In this document: piece after piece, positions 1-7,763 of the stretch | How positions within the stretch are numbered: the stretch's first letter is position 1 | Layout: each line of letters begins with the position of its first letter | Origin: Chloroflexota bacterium | Lineage (GTDB): Bacteria; Chloroflexota; Anaerolineae; Anaerolineales; UBA4823 | Direction of reading: 5' to 3' | NCBI GenBank assembly: GCA_030636125.1 | Contig: DAOVXM010000045.1 | Location: 1 to 10,962, forward strand | DNA: 10,962 nt | The notes under the pieces: model-generated | Told to the model about the DNA's origin: nothing | The model's database searches: none | The model's input: the letters and a program-made list of their open reading frames with translations, nothing else | Translations under genes and position numbers: made by a program

Positions 1-1
1 C

Positions 2-2221
2 CCTCACCAGGTACTTAACGCCCGAAAGCATACCGAAGAAAGCCAGATCATCACAGGGGCTGGTGCATTCGGGGCCATTACCATCGCCACAAATATGGCT
101 GGACGTGGTGTCGACATCAAGCTAGGTGGTGAATTAGCGGAAGAGATTCTCTCTTCTGTAAACCGCGTGCTTCGTCGCGCTGGCATTAACGATCCTTACG
201 ATATGAGTATGGAAGAACGCCGACAAGCTATCCTGAACATGGATCCATCCAACTACGGCATCTACGAATCTGAAATAAACTATTTCCTGCAACATATGGA
301 AGATATGGAGACAGTCAGGAGTTTAGGTGGTTTGCATGTCATCGGGTCAGAACGTCACGAGGCACGCCGGATCGACAACCAGCTTCGCGGTCGCTCTTCC
401 CGCCAAGGTGATCCGGGTTCATCTCGTTTTTACCTTTCAATGGAAGATGAACTGATGCGCTTGTTCGGCGGGCAACAAGCCGATAACCTGATGCAACGTA
501 TGAAAATCGATGACGCCATGCCTTTAGAAGTTGGGCTGGTGAGTCGTATTGTAGAGCAATCGCAAAATCGTGTTGAAGGAGCTAACTTTGACGTGCGTAA
601 GCACCTGCTTGAATACGATGATGTACTCAACACCCAACGCGAGAAGATCTACTTGCAGCGTGATCGAATATTCACAAAAGAAGATCTGAGCGAAGATGTC
701 ACAGAAATGCTGCATACGGAGGTTAATCATCGCGTCCCGGAGGCCATTGCAGAAGAAGAAGGTCCTTGGAAGCTGCTGGCTTGGATGGAGCAAATCCAAC
801 CTCCCATCCAAATAAGTGGGGTAATATTTCCTTCTTTCATGTTGAAATTGCTAGCAGATCACATCCATGAAAGATATCCAACAATCGACCACCAAAATGT
901 GATTAGTGCACTGCTAGACGTAGCCCGCGAGTCCTTGAATGCTGAAGAAGACCATTTAATCAATTCGGTCAACACATTGTTGTACACTACTCAAAACCGT
1001 TTGGACGAGCAGATAAAAGAGAGGCTGGAAGCAGTTGATACCTTCTTCCAAGGATTAGAAATGGAAGATGAGACGGATACTCGTAGTCCTCGCGAGATCA
1101 TCGATGAATTATCTTCGGTTAGTCGTCTACCCATCCAATTATCCTCTAAGCAGCAACGGGTTCTCAAATCTGACCCCTACCAGGTTATCGATGATGTAAA
1201 TGCCCAAGTTGAGACCTACCTTATCACACAATCTGTTACTCGCCTGATTGGTTCGGTTGAAAGACGTTTGGAACAATCCCTTGAGATTAACTCCAAAGAG
1301 TCAGCTGATGAGGATTGGAATACGATTGCTGATGCTATCCTTCAAGCTATCTATGATTTATTTGATAAAAGGCGTGAACGTTTACTGGGCAATGGCTCTC
1401 AAGGACAGATAGCCAAAGACCTAGAATCAGCCTTATCTCGAGTAGATGGTCCCCTTTCACAAAATGTGCTGATTCAATTGTTGATGCTCATGCCTCAGGG
1501 TGCGCGAGCTGCATTCGATAAGAAAACCCATCGCCGTGTGTTCCTTCGTACCACCCGCTTGACTTACGTTTTCTATGCAGCCCACTTACTAGAAGGACGT
1601 GAACCGGAAGAAGTTACAGAAGATGTGTACGAGCACCTTGAAAAAGCCCAAAATTTCATACTGCTTGCATGGGGAGCAACCGAATGGAGTCGCTTGGCAG
1701 ATTCACATCCTAAAGACCTGGACGAAACAGCCCAAAATGGATTGAGTAGTGCCCTCGGGGAAGAAGTCTTCTCAGGGGTTTACAACCAGCCACTTCAGGA
1801 ATTAACTGATTCCGACAGGGAAAAAGTGATCTTGGAGCTAGGTCGCCAGGCGCTAACCGAACTCTATCGGCAATTGCTGCTGCAAATAATCACCGAATTA
1901 TGGGTAGATTACCTGACCCAGATGGAGGCGCTGCGCGTCTCGATCGGTTTAGAGGCTTATGCCCAACGCGATCCGTTGGTCCAGTATAAAAACCAGGCTT
2001 ATGGACTCTTCCAAGAGCTATTAAACAACATGCGGAGAAGTGTGGTCAATCGCATGTTCATCTATCGACCCCGGGATCCAAGCAGCGTACAAACTACCGT
2101 GAGCCAGGCGGAAGTCCCTCAAGTTGCAGCCCAGACTTCCGGAGATGAGGCGCATACGCAACCACAATCTGAGAAACCTAAGAAGAGCAAATCCAAACGA
2201 CGCCGCAGACGACGGCGGTAA
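2..2221 (+). CDS. secA: Preprotein translocase ATPase SecA, C-terminal part (5' end outside window)
   Basis: ATPase motor of the Sec export pathway, acting at the SecYEG channel on the inner face of the membrane. The frame is open from base 2, and the residues before the first ATG (base 95) are already SecA ([14 protein letters not shown], then [11 protein letters not shown]), so the true start is upstream; 739 residues are present. Visible motifs: [13 protein letters not shown] (about base 92), [19 protein letters not shown], the helicase motif [42 protein letters not shown] (605-643), and the late scaffold block [23 protein letters not shown] (about 1901-1975). The last two blocks are about 430 residues apart against roughly 150 in E. 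coli SecA (from memory), so there is a large helical insert. The C-terminus ends in seven arginines after a Lys/Ser-rich run; the usual Cys-rich zinc-binding tail is absent. The canonical GRGTD reads GRGVD. No strong terminator follows. Confidence 0.97.
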   Translation, partial: PHQVLNARKHTEESQIITGAGAFGAITIATNMAGRGVDIKLGGELAEEILSSVNRVLRRAGINDPYDMSMEERRQAILNMDPSNYGIYESEINYFLQHMEDMETVRSLGGLHVIGSERHEARRIDNQLRGRSSRQGDPGSSRFYLSMEDELMRLFGGQQADNLMQRMKIDDAMPLEVGLVSRIVEQSQNRVEGANFDVRKHLLEYDDVLNTQREKIYLQRDRIFTKEDLSEDVTEMLHTEVNHRVPEAIAEEEGPWKLLAWMEQIQPPIQISGVIFPSFMLKLLADHIHERYPTIDHQNVISALLDVARESLNAEEDHLINSVNTLLYTTQNRLDEQIKERLEAVDTFFQGLEMEDETDTRSPREIIDELSSVSRLPIQLSSKQQRVLKSDPYQVIDDVNAQVETYLITQSVTRLIGSVERRLEQSLEINSKESADEDWNTIADAILQAIYDLFDKRRERLLGNGSQGQIAKDLESALSRVDGPLSQNVLIQLLMLMPQGARAAFDKKTHRRVFLRTTRLTYVFYAAHLLEGREPEEVTEDVYEHLEKAQNFILLAWGATEWSRLADSHPKDLDETAQNGLSSALGEEVFSGVYNQPLQELTDSDREKVILELGRQALTELYRQLLLQIITELWVDYLTQMEALRVSIGLEAYAQRDPLVQYKNQAYGLFQELLNNMRRSVVNRMFIYRPRDPSSVQTTVSQAEVPQVAAQTSGDEAHTQPQSEKPKKSKSKRRRRRRR

Positions 2222-2341
2222 TTGTAAGCTTTTTGCAAGCGGCTTAAGGCAAAACACACTTTCATACATAGTAGAATAACAATAATTGGCTGATTACTTG
2301 AGAGGGCATGAAGCGCCAATTTTCCTTACCTCGAGAGTTCC

Positions 2342-3388
2342 ATGAAATTGTCTTTAGCGCAAAAAAGACCTAACGAATTCTACAAATCTCTCCCAAAGGT
2401 TGATCTTCACCGTCATTTGGAAGGCTCTCTCCGATTCGAAACCGTTCGGGAATTAGCTCGCAATCATGGGATGGATTTACCTGCTACAGCTGAATTGCGC
2501 ACATTAGTCCAAGTGCAAGAAGACGAGCCATTCACTTTTGAGAATTTCTTATCAAAATTTACTACGCTAAGAATGTTCTATCGCTCTCCAGAGTTTATCA
2601 GTCGTATTACACGTGAAGCCATTGAAGATGCTGCTGTTGATAATATCCGCTACCTGGAAATGCGTTTTACGCCAGTGGCTCTCAGCCGTGCAGAGGGATT
2701 CCCCCTGGCTGATGTTATGGATTGGGTGATCGAGGCTGCCAACCAGGCAGAGGAAGAATTTAATGTTACGACCCGTCTTATCGCCAGCGTCAACCGTCAT
2801 GAGAGTCCCGCTCTGGCTGCTCAAGTATCTTACCTAGCTGCAGATCGAATGAGCTCGGGAATTGTGGGTTTAGACCTGGCAGGAGATGAATCTACTTTCT
2901 CTGCTGAACCATTTGCAGATATATTCCATGGGGCGAAACAAAACGGGCTGGGAATTACTATTCATGCAGGGGAATGGAACACAGGCGACAATGTTGCCCA
3001 AGCTATCGAAATGCTTGAGGCTGATCGTATTGGTCACGGTATTCGTGTTTTAGAATCGAACAAGGCAATCCAGATAGCCCGGGAACGCAGCACACCTTTT
3101 GAAGTGTGCATCACGAGCAATTACCAATCTGGAGCCGTTTCAAGCCTCGATGCTCACCCGATAACGCAAATGCTTACGAAGGGCTTAAACGCTACTATCA
3201 ACACCGACGACCCAAGTATTTCTCAACTCACATTAAGTGACGAGTATCGACTGGCTTGCGAAGTTCTGGAGATGTCAATCGAGGATCTGCAAGAGCGTGT
3301 TCTTGCCGCGGCCCAAGCTGCTTTCCTACCAGAAGGAGACAAGCAGCTGCTAATTAGAGCGCTAAAAGAAGAGTTTCTTGATATCTAA
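2342..3388 (+). CDS. add: Adenosine deaminase
   Basis: Metal-dependent (amidohydrolase-fold) deaminase converting adenosine or deoxyadenosine to inosine or deoxyinosine in purine salvage; cytosolic. 348 aa, normal length for the family. Visible: the N-terminal metal site VDLHRHLEGS (His23, His25), LDLAGDE (178-183), TIHAGE with metal His208 and catalytic Glu211, RIGHGI with His232, the CITSNYQSGAV segment (256-266), and NTDDP with Asp289/Asp290. All catalytic positions of the ADA family are present. ATG 2342 is the only ATG before the upstream in-frame stop at 2309; the ribosome site is poor (only GAGAG close by), so expression may depend on read-through from secA, 120 bases upstream. Its stop TAA (3386-3388) overlaps the stop of the convergent gene. 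Some family members deaminate adenine instead; the sequence alone does not fully exclude that. Confidence 0.93.
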   Translation: MKLSLAQKRPNEFYKSLPKVDLHRHLEGSLRFETVRELARNHGMDLPATAELRTLVQVQEDEPFTFENFLSKFTTLRMFYRSPEFISRITREAIEDAAVDNIRYLEMRFTPVALSRAEGFPLADVMDWVIEAANQAEEEFNVTTRLIASVNRHESPALAAQVSYLAADRMSSGIVGLDLAGDESTFSAEPFADIFHGAKQNGLGITIHAGEWNTGDNVAQAIEMLEADRIGHGIRVLESNKAIQIARERSTPFEVCITSNYQSGAVSSLDAHPITQMLTKGLNATINTDDPSISQLTLSDEYRLACEVLEMSIEDLQERVLAAAQAAFLPEGDKQLLIRALKEEFLDI

Positions 3389-3909
3389 GCCTGCTGGTCT
3401 TCAATCGAAGCACGGCTTTCCCATTCAGCCACAGCCGAGCGGATCAAAGATCGGATCTCAGGATCTGGAACGGCTTCTACCCCCTCATATTGATCCAACC
3501 CAACCATCACGACGACACCTTTTCCAGGATCTTCTATCAGGCGTATAGCCTGATTTTCATGAGCTGATTCATTGAGCATATCCTGTAATACATCATCGAT
3601 TTGGGCAGTGATGCTTTTAGGAGTTCCTTGCAGATCACCTTTTTTCGGCTGAATGGCGCGAGTCATAACTTCTACAATGTTCATACCTGGTGGTTTGAAA
3701 GCCTCTTCTTGAACAGGTTCATTCAGAACTGGCTTTAAGTATGACGGGGTCACTCTCTGAGGAATTTCAGCAGAGGATAATTGAGTAGTTGGACGGCTGT
3801 TTTCCTCAATCTTTCGCTCACCTCGCAAGCTACAAACCAGAATTCCTATCGCGAAACCAACACCAATGCCAATCAATCCAGTTAATATCAGGGGCATGAT
3901 ACTGTTCAT
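3385..3909 (-). CDS. Unknown protein with one N-terminal membrane anchor
   Basis: Not recognised as a named family. The 174-aa product starts MNSIMPLILTGLIGIGVGF, a single glycine-rich hydrophobic helix (about residues 4-28) followed by basic residues (RGERK), which suggests a membrane anchor with a cytoplasmic remainder. Residues about 35-70 are polar, Pro/Gln/Glu-rich and likely disordered. The C-terminal 90 residues look folded: a helix around TAQIDDVLQDMLNES, a short hydrophobic strand GVVVMVGL, and an ending rich in Glu/Arg. A longer reading from 3945 is possible, but ATG 3909 is chosen because AGGAG (reverse of 3918-3922) lies 8 bases before it and the hydrophobic helix then sits at the N-terminus. 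The gene is convergent with add and shares bases of the stop codon. It lies about 150 bases downstream of mutM and could be the last gene of that block. Confidence 0.8.
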   Translation of the reverse strand: MNSIMPLILTGLIGIGVGFAIGILVCSLRGERKIEENSRPTTQLSSAEIPQRVTPSYLKPVLNEPVQEEAFKPPGMNIVEVMTRAIQPKKGDLQGTPKSITAQIDDVLQDMLNESAHENQAIRLIEDPGKGVVVMVGLDQYEGVEAVPDPEIRSLIRSAVAEWESRASIEDQQA

Positions 3910-4055
3910 GAGATCGACTCCTGCCACAATTCGAATGAAACACACGCCTTGAACAGAATGTGCAAGAAATTTACCATTTCACAAATTTTGACTATTACCA
4001 ATATTTAATTGTATTGTGAAAACCAATAGAGGGCAACTTTCAATCTTGATAATAT

Positions 4056-4874
4056 TTAAAGTGGTTGACAGCTTGGGCAAAAATGAGTCCCGCGCTGACC
4101 AACCACGATTCGCTGGATGGGTGTGCTGCATCTAGGACAAGGTTCACCAGTTCGTTGATATACTCGTAAATACTTCTGGTAATCTCCCCCTTTATATACC
4201 CAATCGATGCTCGTACCATTACGGCTAATACCGGCGTATAAAACTTGACGGATGCTCGATAATAAGGACTGAGACTGTTCAAAAGTTAACGTGTCTGAAT
4301 GGGTTTGTGGGTGCAATTGAGCCAGGTTGAGAGCCTCATCTGTATAGATATTCCCCAAGCCGGCTATAAAATGCTGATCGAGTAAAAGTGGTTTTAATTG
4401 GCGGTGATGGCTCTGCATACGTTGATGAAATTCTAATACGGTGAGTGAGTCATCCAGTGGTTCTGGGCCAAGAGATCCGAGGATGGATTCTGGGTCTGAG
4501 GTTAACCAAACCCGCCCGAATTTACGTGTGTCGTTAAAGGCAAGGCGTAGGTTTCCTTCCAAGTCAAGAGTTAAACGATGGTGCTTATCCAGTGGTGCTG
4601 TTATGGGTTCCACCAACATGTCGCCGCTCATGCGCAAATGGACCAGCAAGAAGTCTGGCGACAGCTCGAAGACCAGGTACTTTCCCCGTCGGCTGATATT
4701 ATTTACGCGCTGGCCGACGATTCGTGTTTCAAATTCACCAGGGGAAGGCGTAGCCAGGGTACGCTCCCAAAGTAGTTGCGTACCTAAGATTGTACGGTCA
4801 ATTAACCGAGGGTGATCTAGACTACCGTTTCTTAACCTGGCTGCAATAGTCTCTACTTCAGGTAATTCCGGCAT
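4056..4874 (-). CDS. mutM: Formamidopyrimidine-DNA glycosylase (Fpg/MutM)
   Basis: Base-excision repair enzyme that removes 8-oxoguanine and formamidopyrimidines and cuts the resulting abasic site. 272 aa, full length. Visible: the catalytic N-terminus MPELPEVETI (Pro2 nucleophile, Glu3), the RRGKYLVF hairpin with Lys65, MSGDM (82-86), the helix-two-turn-helix with LDQHFIAGLGNIYTDE (Asn175), and a zinc finger with Cys246-x2-Cys249 and Cys266-x2-Cys269 containing the conserved Arg261 in GQRGTHF. Nothing essential is missing. It starts 3 bases after the prs stop (TAG-ACC-ATG) without a strong ribosome site of its own, so translation is probably coupled to prs. No obvious terminator follows in the 146 bases to the next gene, which are AT-rich. 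Confidence 0.97.
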   Translation of the reverse strand: MPELPEVETIAARLRNGSLDHPRLIDRTILGTQLLWERTLATPSPGEFETRIVGQRVNNISRRGKYLVFELSPDFLLVHLRMSGDMLVEPITAPLDKHHRLTLDLEGNLRLAFNDTRKFGRVWLTSDPESILGSLGPEPLDDSLTVLEFHQRMQSHHRQLKPLLLDQHFIAGLGNIYTDEALNLAQLHPQTHSDTLTFEQSQSLLSSIRQVLYAGISRNGTSIDWVYKGGDYQKYLRVYQRTGEPCPRCSTPIQRIVVGQRGTHFCPSCQPL

Positions 4875-4877
4875 GGT

Positions 4878-5882
4878 CTATTCGTCAAACATCTCACCAA
4901 CACTCCGACCTTCATGAGCCCGCCGGATGACCTCTCCAAGTAAAGGCGCAACAGATAGTACCGTCAGTTTATCCCCCAAGAGAGCGCGTTTTTCGGGTGA
5001 GATTGGAACTGTGTCCGTTGTGATTATCTCTCTAACGTTCAAGGATTTAAGACGCTCGGCTGCAGGAGAGGATAAAATTGGATGGACAGAAACCAGATAA
5101 ACCCTTCGAGCCCCATGAGCTCTCACCTGGTTAACTGCCTCTGCGACGGAACTCCCGGTGTTGATCTCATCATCTACAATGATCGCATCTCGACCGCTGA
5201 CATCTCCAATCAAGGTTAAGGCTATTGGCTGACCATCTCGCCCAGTACGGCGTTTCTCTATAAAAGCAATTGGAACGTTGATAGTTGCCGCGAAATTTCT
5301 ACCTTTTTTTGCGAAACCGAGGTCTGCGGCAACAACTACAGGCTGCCTCAGGTAGGGCATCAGACCCTTGACATATTCAGTAAGGATGTGGAATGCTGTT
5401 AGTACATCTCCTGGAATTGAAAAAAAGCCTTGGATCTGCCCCGCATGTAAATCAAGGGTCATATAGCGGTCAGCTCCGGCGACTTCAATCATATCTGCCA
5501 CTAAACGAGCCGTAATGGGAACACGAGGTTGATCTTTCTTATCTGAGCGGGCATAACACATATACGGCACCACTGCAGTAACCCGTCCGGCTGAATCCAA
5601 TCGTAGAGTCTGGAGCATAATGAGCAACTCCATTAAGTTGCGATTAACTGGAGCAGAGGTGGTCTGGATAACATATACATCCTGTCCGCGCACGCTCTTG
5701 TGCAACCTAACAAAAAGGTTCTCGTTGGGGAATTGGGTTACATCGCGACCGCTGAGCGGCAGATTCAGATAATCAGCAATCTGTCCGGCAAGTTCGGGAC
5801 AACCTGTGCCAGCAAAAAGCTGTATCTCACCGTATATCTTTAGCTCATGGTGACGGAAGTTTTTTTGCATTTTCTCACCCAT
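4878..5882 (-). CDS. prs: Ribose-phosphate pyrophosphokinase (PRPP synthase)
   Basis: Makes phosphoribosyl pyrophosphate from ribose 5-phosphate and ATP, the precursor for purines, pyrimidines, NAD, histidine and tryptophan. 334 aa. Visible: SVRGQDVYVIQT (63-74), NRNLMELLIML (81-90), the PYMCYARSDKK block (107-116), the metal/ATP loop TLDLHAGQIQGFF (142-154), the flexible catalytic loop with Lys210-Arg-Arg, and the PRPP-binding loop IIVDDEINTGSS (234-245). Two signatures deviate from the common form: the PRPP loop reads DDEINTGSS rather than the usual DD.IDTAGT type, and FPNEN stands where many PRPP synthases have F.DGE. Catalytic residues are retained, so the enzyme should be active. The start is ambiguous: ATG 5882 has AAAGGAT almost touching it, whereas ATG 5870 lies just after GGTGAG; the products differ by 4 residues. 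It is followed by mutM after 3 bases. Confidence 0.95.
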   Translation of the reverse strand: MGEKMQKNFRHHELKIYGEIQLFAGTGCPELAGQIADYLNLPLSGRDVTQFPNENLFVRLHKSVRGQDVYVIQTTSAPVNRNLMELLIMLQTLRLDSAGRVTAVVPYMCYARSDKKDQPRVPITARLVADMIEVAGADRYMTLDLHAGQIQGFFSIPGDVLTAFHILTEYVKGLMPYLRQPVVVAADLGFAKKGRNFAATINVPIAFIEKRRTGRDGQPIALTLIGDVSGRDAIIVDDEINTGSSVAEAVNQVRAHGARRVYLVSVHPILSSPAAERLKSLNVREIITTDTVPISPEKRALLGDKLTVLSVAPLLGEVIRRAHEGRSVGEMFDE

Positions 5883-5909
5883 ATCCTTTTATCAGGAGAA
5901 TGATCCTAA

Positions 5910-5990
5910 TTACTCACTGTTGGCTTGATATATTTCTTTCCATCCATCACATAACACGCTCAGGTACACGCCATCGTATTCCATGACCAT
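5910..5990 (-). CDS. Candidate very small ORF in frame after meaB
   Basis: A 26-codon ORF lies in the 111-base gap between meaB and prs. It begins MVMEYDGVYLSVLCDGW and ends EIYQANSE before a TAA. It is in the same frame as meaB and starts one codon after the meaB TGA. The codon choice and residue mix (Tyr, Asp, Gly, Trp) look protein-like. ATG 5984 (24 aa) is an alternative start. The nearest Shine-Dalgarno-like run, GGGAG inside the last codons of meaB, is about 13 bases from ATG 5990, which is long. It could be a small protein, an occasional read-through extension of MeaB, a decayed gene end, or chance. No family recognised. Confidence 0.3.
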   Translation of the reverse strand: MVMEYDGVYLSVLCDGWKEIYQANSE

Positions 5991-5993
5991 AAA

Positions 5994-7031
5994 TCATACT
6001 TCACTCCCGTCCAGGAGTTTCTCCACCGCCTGACTGGGAGAGATTTTCCGTCTAACCACCTCATCGAAAACGTCTTGATAATGAACCGGGGAGATAGATC
6101 CGCGCCACCGTGAAACCAACGTAGCCTGTAATAATGCATCTAACTCGGCTTGTAAACGAATGATCTCACGCTGGTTCCACTCACCAGACTTGTGTAAGTG
6201 TTGACGATGAAGTACAACTAGTTTTCCCAGTTCCTGGATACCGATCCCTTCTGTCGCCACGGTACGCAAAATTTGAGGCTGCCAATTATTTAGCTCGGTT
6301 TCTGGAACGAGTTCGGGGTTCTCGTTTTGTGAATATTCTCGTTGTTTTGAAGAATAAACACGCGGCGATGGATGGGCTAGTTGCAACATCCCACGTAATG
6401 CACGTTCAGTGTTTTCCACACCAGGGCGGTCAGCCTTGTTAATCACCAGGATATCAGCGATCTCCAAAATGCCGGCTTTAATAGCTTGAATGTCATCACC
6501 CAAGCCTGGTGCCTCAACAACTATGGTGGTATGAGCAAGCCGTGCAATATCCACTTCAGCTTGACCCGCACCTACCGTCTCGATTATGATAATATCAAAT
6601 CCCGCGGCGTCCAAGGCTTGAACCATACCCGCGGTTCCCGCAGCCAGTCCCCCTAGGGTGCCACGCGATGCCATTGAACGGATGAACACGTCAGGATCTC
6701 CCGCTAAATCACGCATTCGAACTCGGTCACCAAGAAGAGCGCCACCGCTGAATGGACTAGATGGATCAATAGCAATAATTCCTATGCGATGTGCTGCACC
6801 ACCAGTGTCAAAATCTCGAAAATAACGGGTTAATTTGTTAACCAGGGTTGATTTTCCTGTTCCAGGCGCACCAGTAACCCCGATAAGATGGGCGCGTCCA
6901 GTATTTGAGAACAGTTCGTTCAGAGCGATTCGACCCTCATGTGTATCGTTTTCAACCTGGGTCAATAAACGGGCTAATGCCAATCGATCCCCCTCCAATA
7001 CTGACGTAACCAGCCCATTACTTACTTTCAA
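5994..7031 (-). CDS. meaB: MeaB/ArgK-type GTPase, chaperone of B12-dependent acyl-CoA mutase
   Basis: G3E-type GTPase that gates cobalamin delivery to, and protects, methylmalonyl-CoA mutase-type enzymes. 345 aa. Visible: P-loop GAPGTGKST (54-62), the family signature [19 protein letters not shown], the [13 protein letters not shown] switch region, [24 protein letters not shown], and the guanine-specificity motif NKADRPG; the C-terminal tail resembles the dimerisation arm of the family. The start is TTG at 7031: the strong GAGGGGG run lies about 5 bases before it, and the TTG shares bases with the TGA stop of the upstream mutase subunit (overlap TTGA), so the two are translationally coupled. 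That pairing fixes the role: MeaB with a B12-binding mutase subunit. The older ArgK (arginine transport kinase) name for this family is not favoured here. Confidence 0.95.
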   Translation of the reverse strand: MKVSNGLVTSVLEGDRLALARLLTQVENDTHEGRIALNELFSNTGRAHLIGVTGAPGTGKSTLVNKLTRYFRDFDTGGAAHRIGIIAIDPSSPFSGGALLGDRVRMRDLAGDPDVFIRSMASRGTLGGLAAGTAGMVQALDAAGFDIIIIETVGAGQAEVDIARLAHTTIVVEAPGLGDDIQAIKAGILEIADILVINKADRPGVENTERALRGMLQLAHPSPRVYSSKQREYSQNENPELVPETELNNWQPQILRTVATEGIGIQELGKLVVLHRQHLHKSGEWNQREIIRLQAELDALLQATLVSRWRGSISPVHYQDVFDEVVRRKISPSQAVEKLLDGSEV

Positions 7032-7435
7032 AAGTCCCCCTCAATGACTGCGCCTTGTATGTCATGGATGATGTCTTCGGTCAAGGTACCCGGACCGTAT
7101 ACACCCACCACACCCATCTCCATTAAACGCGGGACATCCTCATCCGGGATAATACCACCCAGGAATACCTTGACGTGACCCTGTCCGTTGGCTTTTAGCA
7201 ATTCCAGGACACGAGGAATCAGGGCCATATGCGCTCCTGAAAGGATGGATAGACCCACTGCGTCGACGTCTTCTTGTAAAGCAGCTTCAGCGACCATTTC
7301 GGGCGTCTGCCGTAGACCAGTGTAGATAATTTCCATGCCTGCATCCCTCAAAGCACGAGCAACTACCTTCGCACCGCGGTCGTGTCCATCCAGTCCGGGC
7401 TTGGCTATCAAAACACGGATTTTTCGTTCGCCCAT
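7028..7435 (-). CDS. mcmA2: Methylmalonyl-CoA mutase-type B12-binding (small) subunit
   Basis: Free-standing cobalamin-binding domain that pairs with a separate catalytic TIM-barrel subunit to rearrange acyl-CoA carbon skeletons (methylmalonyl-CoA to succinyl-CoA). 135 aa. Visible: the base-off/His-on signature DGHDRG (16-21, His18 as lower cobalt ligand), SILSGAH (63-69), FLGGIIP (91-97) and GVYGPGT (111-117). The start is ATG 7435, with GGAAGG 9 bases upstream. It overlaps meaB by four bases. The large subunit is not in this window, so it must lie elsewhere. Small subunits of related mutases such as 2-hydroxyisobutyryl-CoA mutase look very similar, so the exact substrate is not fixed by this sequence. 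Confidence 0.93.
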   Translation of the reverse strand: MGERKIRVLIAKPGLDGHDRGAKVVARALRDAGMEIIYTGLRQTPEMVAEAALQEDVDAVGLSILSGAHMALIPRVLELLKANGQGHVKVFLGGIIPDEDVPRLMEMGVVGVYGPGTLTEDIIHDIQGAVIEGDF

Positions 7436-7474
7436 AATAAATTACCTTCCATGACGTGGAATTTACTCACCTGG

Positions 7475-7504
7475 ATTATACCGCATCACTAAGAGGCTTG
7501 TGTA
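7475..7504 (-). promoter_or_regulatory. Likely promoter of the mcmA2-meaB operon
   Basis: On the - strand, a perfect -10 TATAAT (reverse of 7475-7480) has TACACA (7499-7504; 4 of 6 to TTGACA) 18 bases upstream. Transcription would start near 7468, about 33 bases before the mcmA2 ATG, leaving a short leader with the GGAAGG ribosome site. This separates mcmA2 from the small RNA unit and the inverted-repeat element to its right. No B12 box (GCCACTG) or other riboswitch hallmark was seen in the leader. Confidence 0.6.
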
Positions 7505-7575
7505 TAAATTTTTTAGCTTAGCAACATTTCCCAATATGAGGTTTTAAGATATTGTCAGCAATATAAACATATATC

Positions 7576-7684
7576 GTAACTGCTAAGGCTGCGGTGAGAA
7601 GTCTCGAAAAAATGGTGTGCAGGAGGGCGTGCGCCCCCCCTGCACCATTTTTTCGGCTCCCTCTTCCCTAGGCTGAGTAGTTAC
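7576..7684. mobile_element. 109-bp inverted-repeat element, IS66-type MITE candidate
   Basis: Both ends read inward as GTAACT(G/A)CT. The arms align over about 50 bases: the outer ends and the inner 13 bases (CGAAAAAATGGTG at 7605-7617 against 7643-7655) match exactly, with a more diverged stretch between. The flanking 8-mers are CATATATC (7568-7575) and CATCTATC (7685-7692), identical at 7 of 8 bases. As known for the IS66 family, terminal repeats start with GTAA and insertion makes 8-bp target duplications. The element has no ORF, so it would need a transposase supplied elsewhere. The family assignment is inferred from ends and duplication only; a locally evolved palindrome is the alternative. 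Confidence 0.6.
7607..7653. terminator. Bidirectional intrinsic terminator-like hairpin inside the element
   Basis: The element's core is six A, then a GC-rich imperfect stem (TGGTG-TG bulge-CAGGAGGGCG against CGCCCCCCCTGCACCA, one A/C mismatch), then six T. Read from either strand this gives a stable stem followed by a run of U, the form of a rho-independent terminator. It would insulate mcmA2 from - strand transcription entering from the right. Confidence 0.65.
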
Positions 7685-7728
7685 CATCTATCTATGTGGA
7701 TCATTGCACGGAATTGGGGAGTGGTTTT

Positions 7729-7762
7729 AAAACAAGAAACCATCCTAAAGGATGGCTCCTTG
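7729..7762 (-). terminator. Intrinsic terminator of the small RNA unit
   Basis: On the - strand, CAAGGAGCCATCC (7762-7750), loop TTTA, and GGATGGTTTCTTG (7745-7733) form a 13-bp stem with two G-U pairs, followed by TTTT. The two wobbles pair only in the - strand RNA (they would be A-C clashes on the + strand), which supports the orientation. The U run is short (four, then AAAA), so termination strength is uncertain. Confidence 0.6.
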
Positions 7763-7763
7763 C

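Noticed and set aside
2222..2341. TAAGC/GCTTA inverted repeat after secA as a terminator
   Set aside because: The stem is only 5 bp and lacks a following T run.
2308..2373. 21-aa ORF (MKRQFSLPREFHEIVFSAKKT) overlapping the start of add
   Set aside because: GAGAGG lies just upstream, so a leader peptide coupled to add is conceivable, but the spacing is short and nothing else supports it.
3946..4055. AT-rich gap between the membrane protein gene and mutM with repeated CCAATA
   Set aside because: Short repeats and weak -35/-10 look-alikes only; no promoter, hairpin or ORF I would support.
4441..4815. Open 124-codon reading frame on the + strand inside mutM
   Set aside because: It is antisense to a complete, fully conserved mutM, rich in Ser/Arg, and typical of a shadow frame.
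7436..7470. Cobalamin riboswitch before mcmA2
   Set aside because: No GCCACTG B12 box or its companion motifs on the - strand between the small RNA unit and the ATG; the predicted leader is only about 33 bases.
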